A stretch of DNA of 36,334 nt from a virus. This document shows, one piece after another, positions 15,616 through 21,976 of this stretch. Position 1 is the first letter of the stretch, and the number at the start of each line of letters is the position of its first letter. The stretch lies in the IMG/VR virus record IMGVR_UViG_3300009684_000080, positions 1 to 36,334 of that record; one strand, written 5' to 3'. The notes beneath the pieces are model-generated. The model was not told where the DNA came from and did not search any database. It saw only the letters and a program-made list of their open reading frames with translations. Position numbers and translations under genes: made by a program.

Positions 15616-15716
15616 ATTTTTAATTTTCTTGGTGTTTCAGTCATTTTGGTTGGTTGATGGAACGGGCAGTCCGCAGCGGGGACTGTTGGGCAGGTGCAGA
15701 TTTTGGGAAGGCTCAT
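15612..15716 (-). CDS. Tiny Cys-rich peptide (34 aa)
   Basis: This 34-residue peptide starts MSLPKICTCPTVPAADCPFH and ends RKLKI. The three cysteines plus His (CTC-x8-C-x2-H) could hold a metal ion. Its ATG overlaps the previous stop as ATGA and its TGA overlaps the next ATG as ATGA. This double coupling is the main reason to believe it is translated. Function unknown. Confidence 0.55.
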   Translation of the reverse strand: MSLPKICTCPTVPAADCPFHQPTKMTETPRKLKI

Positions 15717-16183
15717 GGGTAAATTTCATCGTTCGTCCCAGAATGAAACCACGCCTCGAAGTCTGCGGACATCTTTTCCATCTCGGCCTTTTTCTCATCC
15801 TCCGACAATGCTTCCCATCGGGCGTCGTCTTTCATCCTGCATTTCTTGCAGACCCAGGGGCATTTGTGTCCGATGAAGTCGGTATCGCAGGCCGCGCACT
15901 TGTTGAAGTAGTTGCCGTTTTCGAGCCTGTCGCGCTGCTGTTGCGCCTCATCGCGTTCGGCAATGGCGGTATCGCGTTCGTCGATCAACTTTAGCGACCA
16001 CTTGCAGGGCGATTGACCGTTCTGGCAAAGGTCGATTTCGTTAAACCGAGACCGCGCCTCATCGCGTTCGGCAATGGCGGCATCGCGCTCGCGTTCCAGC
16101 TTGCGAGCGCATGAGGCTGGAACCACTTCCAGTCCGCCGACTCCCCACCCGCACCATGAGTCTGTTTCTGGTGTGTCAGTCAT
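15713..16183 (-). CDS. Coiled-coil protein with zinc ribbon
   Basis: This 156-residue protein begins MTDTPETDSWCGWG, then PASCARKLERERDAAIAERD starts a coiled coil in which AIAERDEA occurs twice, 37 residues apart. A zinc-ribbon follows: CAACDTDFIGHKC then CKKC. The C-terminus is acidic and helical. The start at 16183 fits the usual MTDTPETD opening of such phage proteins and gives an ATGA overlap; a longer frame begins at 16216. Function unknown. Confidence 0.62.
   Translation of the reverse strand: MTDTPETDSWCGWGVGGLEVVPASCARKLERERDAAIAERDEARSRFNEIDLCQNGQSPCKWSLKLIDERDTAIAERDEAQQQRDRLENGNYFNKCAACDTDFIGHKCPWVCKKCRMKDDARWEALSEDEKKAEMEKMSADFEAWFHSGTNDEIYP
15943..16091 (-). repeat. Pair of direct repeats inside a coding region
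   Basis: A block of about 27 identical bases (core CATCGCGTTCGGCAATGGCG) occurs twice, about 111 bp apart, and encodes the doubled AIAERDEA motif. Near-perfect identity at silent positions points to a recent internal duplication. End positions are approximate to within a base or two. Confidence 0.7.
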
Positions 16184-16446
16184 TTTAGCACCTCCTGCAC
16201 GGTAATGCGTTCCCAAGTTTCATGTTTTTCGTTTGATAGGGGATACATCGTTCCATGCGGTGCTAGCCACATCTCAAACGTGCGCGGTTCTGGCTTTATG
16301 CGGTATTGGTTGGAGTCATACTGCCATGTGAATTCAGCATGATTTGCAGAATCTGTCCATACTCCATTAAATTCAAATTGAATCGTCTTCCCATCTGCCA
16401 ATGCTTGTACCAAAGGCAGGTATAAGTGTGCGTTTTCTTTGTTCAT
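16180..16446 (-). CDS. Hypothetical protein (88 aa)
   Basis: This 88-residue protein is coupled on both sides by ATGA. It starts MNKENAHLYLPLVQALADGK, then shows beta strands with many aromatics (IQFEFNGVWTD, FTWQYDSNQYRIKPEPR) and ends in WERITVQEVLK. Small phage proteins with the YRIKPEPRTFEMWL pattern are common and probably form a beta barrel, but their role is not known. Confidence 0.62.
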   Translation of the reverse strand: MNKENAHLYLPLVQALADGKTIQFEFNGVWTDSANHAEFTWQYDSNQYRIKPEPRTFEMWLAPHGTMYPLSNEKHETWERITVQEVLK

Positions 16447-16634
16447 GTGTCGTCTTCTGCTAGTTCTTCGATCTCCAGTAATTTGCCTACGATTTTGTGG
16501 GCGGTTTCCAAAGTCATTAGTGAGTCCTTATTCGGTGGGAAATCCTTTCCATTAAGTTTCATAACCCAAAGGCTTGAGTTGGTATTGTCAGTAATTTGGG
16601 ACTGGTCGTCCCAGAGTTCTAAAGTGATTTTCAT
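16443..16634 (-). CDS. Small paralogous protein, copy 1 (63 aa)
   Basis: This 63-residue protein begins MKITLELWDDQSQ, has LWVMKLNGKDFP and SLMTLETAHKIVGKLLE. It is a tandem paralogue of the next upstream gene (16631-16837): the strand-strand-strand-helix pattern and the SLxTLETA block align over the full length. Coupled by ATGA on both sides. Function unknown. Confidence 0.62.
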   Translation of the reverse strand: MKITLELWDDQSQITDNTNSSLWVMKLNGKDFPPNKDSLMTLETAHKIVGKLLEIEELAEDDT

Positions 16635-16837
16635 AAATCTCCTTCACATTCAGTTGCTGTTTCTTGTGCTTTCATTATGGATTCGGCAACGGATCGCGCT
16701 GTTTCTAAAGTCACTAACGAATAGTCACTATCTGGAAAATGCTGTCCGTTAAGACGTATGATCCACATATTGCTTTTTACGTTAATGGGTTCGTCTGATC
16801 CATTGGGGTCGTCGTATAGTTCTAAGGTAATGTTCAT
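16631..16837 (-). CDS. Small paralogous protein, copy 2 (68 aa)
   Basis: This 68-residue protein (MNITLELYDDPNGSD, MWIIRLNGQHFP, SLVTLETARSVAESIM) is the partner of the gene at 16443-16634. The two arose by tandem duplication. It overlaps the RNA ligase stop by ATGA and lies directly downstream of that gene. No enzymatic motif; a small alpha/beta fold is likely. Confidence 0.62.
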   Translation of the reverse strand: MNITLELYDDPNGSDEPINVKSNMWIIRLNGQHFPDSDYSLVTLETARSVAESIMKAQETATECEGDL

Positions 16838-17496
16838 AGTTGTCCTTTCGGTTTATCATCATCTTTAATTGTCATCTTAAAGCCAACGCCAGCAGCTTTG
16901 TGATACACTACAATGCCTTCTGGATTCATGAATCCCTTTGCCGCTACGCTTCCATTAACTCTGAGATGATCTAGTTCAAATTCTGCATCAAATGTAGTAA
17001 ACAGCTCTTCCCAAAGTACAGGAACTACTTTGCAGCAAGCTGGCGCGTGTTCTTGGAACAACGGTGGTGCTTTTGGATTATCGCTGGAGATAGAAGCTGT
17101 TGGCTTATCGTGTTCGACCCAACGGGTAGCATTGAAAAGCGAGAAGAACCGCTCGCCGTTTTTGAAGCCGTAGCCGCGTTGGATACCGCTGCCCCACCAC
17201 TCTCCGAAGTGATGGCCTTCGCCTAATTTGAATAGCTCGTTTGAGTTTTCGAAAACCCATTTAGCGAAGTCGAAGTTGTCGTTAGCGGTAGTAATCCAGC
17301 GAGTGCGGGAGCCAGCCCACATACCTAAAGCGGTTCCGTCTTTCTTGAAGAGTGTGGCGACAGACTGATTGGGCGTTTTTAGATCAGTCGGCCCAATGTA
17401 AATGCTGGCATTCGTGCCGTCGATTTTTTCAGTAATGATGCACTCGCGTCGAAGGCGAGCCATTTTCGGGAATGGTTTGAATTCTAGTGTGTTCAT
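16834..17496 (-). CDS. RNA ligase (nucleotidyltransferase superfamily)
   Basis: This 220-residue protein has the covalent-nucleotidyltransferase motifs. Motif I is TEKIDGTNAS with the AMP-accepting Lys at about residue 24; a motif III-like HFGEWWGSG and RFFSLFN follow; motif IV is EGIVVYH and motif V FKMTIKDD. It fits RNA-ligase-domain proteins in phages, which seal RNA breaks such as cleaved host tRNA. No polynucleotide kinase is found in the window. The start MNTLEFKPFP at 17496 is chosen; the in-frame extension upstream to 17637 has no support. Confidence 0.82.
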   Translation of the reverse strand: MNTLEFKPFPKMARLRRECIITEKIDGTNASIYIGPTDLKTPNQSVATLFKKDGTALGMWAGSRTRWITTANDNFDFAKWVFENSNELFKLGEGHHFGEWWGSGIQRGYGFKNGERFFSLFNATRWVEHDKPTASISSDNPKAPPLFQEHAPACCKVVPVLWEELFTTFDAEFELDHLRVNGSVAAKGFMNPEGIVVYHKAAGVGFKMTIKDDDKPKGQL

Positions 17497-17691
17497 AGTT
17501 TTAGTAGAGTGGCGGCCCGTTGACTTTCTGCCATTTTGGAGGAGCATGGAACCTTTACATTGTGGGACGGGCCACGCCCACAACAGCACCAGATTTTTTT
17601 GTTTCACAAATTGGTCAGCGAGCATGGTTAGCGACATGCGTTTCCCAGTTTATCGGTCTGGGTGGATTCGATCATCCTATCGCTGAAGGTA
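17497..17691 (-). other. Gap with a possibly frame-shifted small gene
   Basis: About 195 bp lie between the zinc-ribbon gene (17692) and the RNA ligase. No intact gene is convincing. A frame containing CCCGRGPSHNVKVPCSSKMA runs to an ATGA overlap with the ligase start, yet has no start codon. A single-base shift at the A7 run (T7 on the plus strand, 17594-17600) would join it to an upstream ATG reading MLADQFVKQ. It may be a broken gene, a recoding site or an assembly error. Confidence 0.35.
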
Positions 17692-17889
17692 TTATTGGTA
17701 GTAATCTTGGTATTTAAGTTCGCAGTCTTCACAAATAACTCCAAGGAAGAAGTGATTAACCATTTCAGCACCGCATTCACAAAAGTCAACATTTGAGTCT
17801 TGCTTTGGCTTTCTAAAGATACTTTCATAGTTTTTGCCATAAGTATCCATATCAACTGGTCTTGGCAAATCTCCCTTTCCCGCGCTCAT
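17692..17889 (-). CDS. Small zinc-ribbon protein (65 aa)
   Basis: This 65-residue protein starts MSAGKGDLPRPVDMDTYGKN and carries CECGAEMV and CEDCELKY about 15 residues apart, a four-cysteine ribbon. The opening SAGKGDxPRPVD is familiar in small phage proteins of unknown role. It overlaps the stop of the HTH gene by ATGA. Confidence 0.65.
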   Translation of the reverse strand: MSAGKGDLPRPVDMDTYGKNYESIFRKPKQDSNVDFCECGAEMVNHFFLGVICEDCELKYQDYYQ

Positions 17890-18089
17890 TTAATCAACTT
17901 GTATTTTGCAAAAGTTTTGCCGTTAGTTTGTTGATTGATAGTTTGAATCATATACCCCATTTCGCGCAGGTCATGGATTCTAGCACTCAATCGAAAGCAT
18001 CCCCATTTATTCAAGGCTTGAATCGGAGTAATTGCATAACCACGATTTAACCATGATTCCAGCTTTTCAATAATTGACTTCGCCTTCAT
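17886..18089 (-). CDS. Helix-turn-helix domain protein
   Basis: This 67-residue protein has YAITPIQALNKWGCFRLSAR followed by IHDLREMGYMIQT and a beta tail ending KYKLIK. This is the pattern of the small phage helix-turn-helix family in which a TPxxAL-xx-GCFRLxARIxDLR core is followed by a wing. It probably binds DNA and could regulate early genes. The start at 18089 (MKAKSIIEKLESW) is preferred over 18185, which would overlap the upstream gene heavily. Confidence 0.7.
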   Translation of the reverse strand: MKAKSIIEKLESWLNRGYAITPIQALNKWGCFRLSARIHDLREMGYMIQTINQQTNGKTFAKYKLIK

Positions 18090-18270
18090 ATTCTTCTGAT
18101 TCGATTTCAAAATTAAACTTGTTATGCAGTTCTGACCAAATTGCCCGATCAATCTCTTGACTGACAACTTCATCAGTTGGGTCATCAGAGTGTTTCTTGG
18201 ATTTTCTTAATCCATAAAGAATTCCTGTTTCAATGCAGTCACTTAATATGTTGTACATCTTAGGTTTCAT
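18067..18270 (-). CDS. Hypothetical helical protein (67 aa)
   Basis: This 67-residue protein starts MKPKMYNILSDCIETGILYG and continues with a charged helix (DEVVSQEIDRAIWSEL) and an acidic end (FEIESEEYEGEVNY). It overlaps the upstream gene by 11 bp and the HTH gene by 23 bp. Small proteins of this shape often stand beside resolvase genes in phages; the role is unknown. Confidence 0.58.
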   Translation of the reverse strand: MKPKMYNILSDCIETGILYGLRKSKKHSDDPTDEVVSQEIDRAIWSELHNKFNFEIESEEYEGEVNY

Positions 18271-18520
18271 TATTGTTTTCTGGTTGCGAGAGAAGATTGA
18301 CTTCAATTTCCCTCATTTCAAGCACAATTTTCATGTATTTTCGTGCTGTTTTCTTGTCTGAGATTGATTCTAGCTTCTTTTCAAGACATTTCTGGCACTC
18401 ATGGCCTCCTCTAGCTTGCTCTTGGCAGGTTTCATTCCAGCATTTTGAGAAGGTTGACGGCCATCTTGGGAATTGCCTGTGAATAAGTGAGAATAATTGC
18501 TCCTTTTCGTATGGGGTCAT
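18260..18520 (-). CDS. Hypothetical Cys-containing protein (86 aa)
   Basis: This 86-residue protein starts MTPYEKEQLFSLIHRQFPRW, has CWNETCQEQARGGHECQKC in the middle (four Cys and one His, a likely metal site) and ends in a helix (KYMKIVLEMREIEVNLL). It overlaps the RuvC-like gene by ATGA. No family recognised. Confidence 0.58.
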   Translation of the reverse strand: MTPYEKEQLFSLIHRQFPRWPSTFSKCWNETCQEQARGGHECQKCLEKKLESISDKKTARKYMKIVLEMREIEVNLLSQPENNNET

Positions 18521-18948
18521 TTCTGCCTCCTTCCGAATTCAGCGATCAAAAGGGAATCTGCAATGGCATGGGTCACCTTGATGTTTGGAAACATCTCTTG
18601 AGCCTTTGCCTTAGTAATGCCTTTGTCGCCCTTTGTGAGGCATCCTAGGGCTTTCTGCCATACTTGTGGCCTAATCCTCTCAAAAGGTATGCCGCAAGCC
18701 GTCAGAGCCATCTCCAGATGACCAAAGCCATTGCCAAAAGTAAAAGCACTTTTAACACCCATTTGGGGGCTTGAATGCACTTGCTCCAGATAAGCTCTGC
18801 AATTTCCATCATAACCCACGCTGTAAGAATTAAGCAATTCAAATAAATCCTGCAAAGTCTCTGGCATTTTTTCAGCATAAGCATTTCTTTTTTCATCAAT
18901 TATTGCAATTCCTCCGTTTGCGCCGGGGTCAATTCCGATTGTTGTCAT
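18517..18948 (-). CDS. RuvC-like Holliday-junction resolvase
   Basis: This 143-residue protein has an RNase H-fold start MTTIGIDPGANGGIA with catalytic D7, a second acid in YLEQVHSSPQMG (E55) followed by a GNGFGHLE helix, and a C-terminal HAIADSLLIAEFGRR with D131. This matches phage/poxvirus RuvC-type resolvases that cut branched DNA formed by recombination-dependent replication, ahead of packaging. It stands in the same coupled run as SSB, exonuclease and Erf genes upstream. Confidence 0.82.
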   Translation of the reverse strand: MTTIGIDPGANGGIAIIDEKRNAYAEKMPETLQDLFELLNSYSVGYDGNCRAYLEQVHSSPQMGVKSAFTFGNGFGHLEMALTACGIPFERIRPQVWQKALGCLTKGDKGITKAKAQEMFPNIKVTHAIADSLLIAEFGRRQK

Positions 18949-19151
18949 TGGTTCCAGAGTTTAAGTTTCAGTTTCTTCGCAAGTCCGATAACAGCATGGT
19001 TTTCGTCATTATCCCTACAAAAGTGTTTTGTTCGCTCTTTGTAAGCAATCCATGATCCATCCTTTGATTGCTCAATTTGGATCAAGTGATGCTTCATCCA
19101 TTTTAAGCGCGGCGAGAGTTCTTCGGGGAGGTCGGTGAAAAGACTTTCCAT
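18945..19151 (-). CDS. Hypothetical protein (68 aa)
   Basis: This 68-residue protein starts MESLFTDLPEELSPRLKWMK and ends LAKKLKLKLWNQ. It is basic, with HHLIQIEQSKDGSWIAYKER in the middle, and is coupled to the resolvase by ATGA. It could help the recombination proteins, but nothing in the sequence shows it. Confidence 0.55.
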   Translation of the reverse strand: MESLFTDLPEELSPRLKWMKHHLIQIEQSKDGSWIAYKERTKHFCRDNDENHAVIGLAKKLKLKLWNQ

Positions 19152-19291
19152 AAGTTTTTGATGATTCTGAATGTGAACCAGATTGGCTTCTTATTGCTTC
19201 GTTCTCCGATAGCTTTTAAGACTTCAATGGTTAAAAGTGGATCACGTCCAATGACGTAAAGAGGTGATGAGAATGTTGTTTGTGTTTTCAT
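19103..19291 (-). CDS. Possible small protein (62 aa), doubtful 3' part
   Basis: This frame encodes 62 residues starting MKTQTTFSSPLYVIGRDPLL and overlaps the stop of the upstream gene by ATGA, as most neighbours do. Against it, its last 49 bp overlap the start of the next gene in another frame, and the C-terminal PTSPKNSRRA looks unselected. If real, the protein is basic and unknown; a frame error near its end is also possible. Confidence 0.4.
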   Translation of the reverse strand: MKTQTTFSSPLYVIGRDPLLTIEVLKAIGERSNKKPIWFTFRIIKNLWKVFSPTSPKNSRRA

Positions 19292-19482
19292 ATCAGTTCG
19301 CTTTTATGCCTCCAGATTTCCTTTTGGCTTCTTGGTAGTTCAACGATGACGATATTGCATCCATTAAAGGTGCTTAAAGCATTGTTAAACCATTCTTGCT
19401 CATGTTCTGTGGTGTTATATCCAATAGTCATTGGAACATATCCACGTTCTTTTGCATCTGTTTCATTTGTTGTTTCAATCAT
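19288..19482 (-). CDS. Hypothetical protein (64 aa)
   Basis: This 64-residue protein is MIETTNETDAKERGYVPMTI followed by a short alpha/beta stretch (WFNNALSTFNGCNIVIVELP). It is preceded by a 73-bp gap with possible secondary structure. No family recognised. Confidence 0.5.
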   Translation of the reverse strand: MIETTNETDAKERGYVPMTIGYNTTEHEQEWFNNALSTFNGCNIVIVELPRSQKEIWRHKSELI

Positions 19483-19555
19483 AAAATTAAAGTTGCCCCA
19501 AGAATAAAGGACGGGCCAGCCTACAAACGTAACGCTTATTCTTTAGCCGATTGTT
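19483..19555 (-). other. Short gap with possible RNA hairpin
   Basis: The 73-bp gap upstream of the 64-residue protein has AAGAATAA and TTATTCTT about 28 nt apart, able to pair over 8 bp. It also shares the word TGGCCCGTCC with the gap at 17497-17691. No gene is seen. It may be a structured leader. Confidence 0.35.
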
Positions 19556-19828
19556 TCAGAACGGGATATCGTCGTCCTCTAAAGCCTGTTTCACTTGGTT
19601 ATCAAAGAGTTTAATCTTGGCATTGCCTAAGATAGGGCCTTTATTTCCAGCCTCTTTCTGTTCCTTGCTAACATCCTGCACGATGAATCCATCGTTCCCA
19701 TATTGATCTGGCTCATCACGAAGCAGAACAGTAAGATTGAGATATTTTGCTTTGGTTTTCGGTGAGGTGTAAATCAGCGACTTGTCAATTTTGTCGAGAT
19801 TCAGATTTAGTTTAATCAGTTGTTTCAT
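19556..19828 (-). CDS. Single-stranded DNA-binding protein-like
   Basis: This 90-residue protein starts MKQLIKLNLNLDKIDKSLIY, is mainly beta (YLNLTVLLRDE, FIVQDVSKEQ) and ends EDDDIPF. The acidic tail with terminal DDDIPF is the hallmark by which bacterial SSB recruits partner proteins. A small OB-fold phage SSB is therefore likely. It lies 12 bp downstream of the exonuclease gene, in a recombination block. The OB fold itself is inferred. Confidence 0.78.
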   Translation of the reverse strand: MKQLIKLNLNLDKIDKSLIYTSPKTKAKYLNLTVLLRDEPDQYGNDGFIVQDVSKEQKEAGNKGPILGNAKIKLFDNQVKQALEDDDIPF

Positions 19829-19840
19829 TGTTTTCTTGTT

Positions 19841-20629
19841 TTAGACCAGCCATTTTGGGGCTGAGATTGTTTGAATTCCCTCAATTTGCTTTGGGAAATG
19901 ATTTGTTTTTAGGCATTGAGTCCACTTAGACAGGGCTTGCATGTAACCATTGCGGCCAATCTGGATAAGCGAATCATCTAAATTGACCCAAGCCGATTCA
20001 TGCGGTGATGATGTTTCGACGAAGCAAAATAGGAACTCATTGCGATTTTCGCCAGATGCAGCATTCCACAAATCCAAGTACAAGGCTGCTTGCCAGTGGT
20101 ATCCTCTCGAAATGATCGTCCTTGTCAATCCATCAATGCCGTCAATGCTTGCCGTCGTCTTGAGATCAATCAAGCAATTTGAACTTGATGGCACAAGATC
20201 AATCATTCCCTTCAGCTTAACGTCACCGATTTGGGAATACACGGCGGCTTCTGTCACGCATGGCGAAATTGCGCCACTTAGGAATTCTTTAGCCATTGCA
20301 TGAGCCTTGTCAAAATCCTCGTCCGAAACGATGGTCATCCCACGAAAAACGACACTCGCTTTCCAGTTTTGAGCTTCCTTTGTGCGGAAGTTATCGAATG
20401 GCGAAACGACGAATTCATCCATGTCCTCTGGAGTGAGCGCAATGGCATGTACAAGCCTCCCGAAGTCTATTGCTGGAGTAGATTCCCGCTTTTTGCTGTG
20501 AAGCCACCTGTAAGGGCTTTTCACGAAGTCAAACAGCATTGACTTAGAGGCATATCCTTCAAGGTTTTGCGGAGTTGCCCCGTCCTTGTAGTATTCACGC
20601 CCAAGGTTATATTTTACGATTGCCTTCAT
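19841..20629 (-). CDS. PD-(D/E)xK exonuclease (RecE/Cas4-like, recombination)
   Basis: This 262-residue nuclease has FGRLVHAIAL (about 56-65), VKLKGMIDLVP with D144, CLIDLKTTAS giving D155-x-K157, and YHWQAALYLDLW, the QxxxY-type helix. These are the ordered motifs of phage PDDEXK exonucleases placed beside single-strand annealing proteins. It would resect double-stranded ends for Erf-mediated annealing. It overlaps the Erf stop by ATGA, the usual pairing. Confidence 0.85.
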   Translation of the reverse strand: MKAIVKYNLGREYYKDGATPQNLEGYASKSMLFDFVKSPYRWLHSKKRESTPAIDFGRLVHAIALTPEDMDEFVVSPFDNFRTKEAQNWKASVVFRGMTIVSDEDFDKAHAMAKEFLSGAISPCVTEAAVYSQIGDVKLKGMIDLVPSSSNCLIDLKTTASIDGIDGLTRTIISRGYHWQAALYLDLWNAASGENRNEFLFCFVETSSPHESAWVNLDDSLIQIGRNGYMQALSKWTQCLKTNHFPKQIEGIQTISAPKWLV

Positions 20630-21207
20630 TGTGCTGCCTCCATTTTCTTTTGCTTGGCATCAAGCGACTTTGTGGCGATTGCCATCTTGTCGATTGTAAT
20701 ATCTTCCATTTTTTCAACTCCGAGGAAATTACAAAATGCTTCTTCCACGACTTGCAGCTCTTCCATTCGAGCTTGAAGACCCATGATCTGAAGCGGTGAG
20801 ATTGGCACTTTTTTCATCGTATGGGCGGCAGATTGCCCATCGTCATCTTCTTGTGCAATTCCGCAAACCGAAGCGAGGGAATAGCGGCGAAGGTAAGTTG
20901 TGGCCGCTCCAATGCCTTGTGCGTCAGTCTTTGCAGGGATACAGGACGAAACCCCTGTAATCGTTCCGCCTCCAGCATGGGCCAAGCAGGTTGTCACGCT
21001 TGCCATTGACCCATCAAAGGAGGGGATTTGCAAGATGCTTAACCCATTGGCCGAATAAACTGGGCGAATGGTGTTGAGCACTTCAGCAAGATCCGCGTAT
21101 TTAGATTTGAAATGCGGGTTTGTGCTGCCTTTTGTTGCGTTTTCCACTTCACTTTGTGCTTTTGCAAGGGCGGTGAATAATTCGGGTGTTGCGTTTTCTA
21201 GGTTCAT
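20626..21207 (-). CDS. erf: Erf-family single-strand annealing protein
   Basis: This 193-residue protein matches Erf recombinases: NPHFKSKYADLAEVLNTIRP near the N-terminus, GLSILQIPS, then AQGIGAATTYLRRYSLASVC, and GIAQEDDDGQ. Erf proteins anneal complementary strands and help circularise or recombine phage DNA. The C-terminal part (about 120-193) is helical. It is coupled to the exonuclease and stands downstream of the DnaA-like gene. Confidence 0.88.
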   Translation of the reverse strand: MNLENATPELFTALAKAQSEVENATKGSTNPHFKSKYADLAEVLNTIRPVYSANGLSILQIPSFDGSMASVTTCLAHAGGGTITGVSSCIPAKTDAQGIGAATTYLRRYSLASVCGIAQEDDDGQSAAHTMKKVPISPLQIMGLQARMEELQVVEEAFCNFLGVEKMEDITIDKMAIATKSLDAKQKKMEAAQ

Positions 21208-21219
21208 TTTTTCGTTGTT

Positions 21220-21558
21220 TTATGGTTTTGCCGTAGCGGCCAGATCAATTTGGATGTTTTCTTTAGGGTAGCAAGACAATTCTTCGACTTTTTTCATCAC
21301 GTTGATTGCCTTTTGGCGAAAATGAGCGTCAAATTTGACTAGGATTCTAGTTCGTTGCCGTCCGTGCATGACAGTTTGATGTGAGTTTTTTCCGAATCTC
21401 CTTGCCGTATAATTCAGCGAATGAACCTCGGAATAAATGGTCATCGCTAGCCATCGAGGCTTGACGAATTCCATCAAACGAGTTTTGCAAACCATTTTTG
21501 CGGGATCTACTTCAAATTCAGCGGCAACAATCTCAACAAGTTTCTTGAATTCGATCAT
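21220..21558 (-). CDS. DnaA domain IV-like DNA-binding protein
   Basis: This 112-residue protein resembles the C-terminal DNA-binding domain of the bacterial initiator DnaA. EFEVDPAKMVCKTRLMEFVK, then PRWLAMTIYSEVHSLNYTAR, then FGKNSHQTVMHGRQR line up with the DnaA helix-turn-helix and its GxRDHTTVxHA signature (here NSHQTVMHG). No AAA+ domain is present. It could bind the phage origin, host DnaA boxes, or both, recruiting or diverting the host initiation machinery. The latter is inference. Confidence 0.8.
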   Translation of the reverse strand: MIEFKKLVEIVAAEFEVDPAKMVCKTRLMEFVKPRWLAMTIYSEVHSLNYTARRFGKNSHQTVMHGRQRTRILVKFDAHFRQKAINVMKKVEELSCYPKENIQIDLAATAKP

Positions 21559-21797
21559 CGTGAAAGGGCTTCATAGGTTGGTTGATCTTCGTAGCGGATA
21601 GCGTCCCCATCCCAAAATGGGCCAAGCAAGTCTGAAATTTTCATTGAGCCTTGCAATTCAGGCCTTGCATGTGGACTTGTGAATCGTCCGGTGATTGCGT
21701 GGCCGTTTTGATCGAGGAACCTTGCAGCGTCGTTTTCATTGGAAAATTCATAAGTGGAAAATGCGCTTTTCTCTCTTTTCGTGATTCTAATTTTCAT
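21555..21797 (-). CDS. Hypothetical protein (80 aa)
   Basis: This 80-residue protein starts MKIRITKREKSAFSTYEFSN and continues ENDAARFLDQNGHAITGRF. It is mixed alpha/beta and not recognised. It is coupled by ATGA to the genes on both sides, including the DnaA-like gene downstream. Confidence 0.58.
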   Translation of the reverse strand: MKIRITKREKSAFSTYEFSNENDAARFLDQNGHAITGRFTSPHARPELQGSMKISDLLGPFWDGDAIRYEDQPTYEALSR

Positions 21798-21976
21798 TTG
21801 ATTGGCTTTTGTGGATTTGCAAGAATTAGGACGGTAACAATGTCAGCGAAGATGCAAGCCCAAAATAAATCATAGTTCCATTTTCCGGAAATCAGATTAG
21901 CTTGGTGGACACAGTGGAACACGCCAACATGGGCGAGAAGAATAATGGTGAAGAATGCGGCTGGGTGTAGTTTCAT
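21794..21976 (-). CDS. Small membrane protein (60 aa)
   Basis: This 60-residue protein has two hydrophobic helices: FFTIILLAHVGVFHC (about 8-22) and LFWACIFADIVTVLILA (about 37-53), with a basic end PQKPIK. An inner-membrane protein of the early region could serve superinfection exclusion or host control. Coupled by ATGA on both sides. Function unknown. Confidence 0.6.
   Translation of the reverse strand: MKLHPAAFFTIILLAHVGVFHCVHQANLISGKWNYDLFWACIFADIVTVLILANPQKPIK

Noticed and set aside
17497-17637. N-terminal extension of the RNA ligase
   Set aside because: Ligase proteins start close before motif I; the added 47 residues cross a gap with competing frames, and ATG 17496 fits better.
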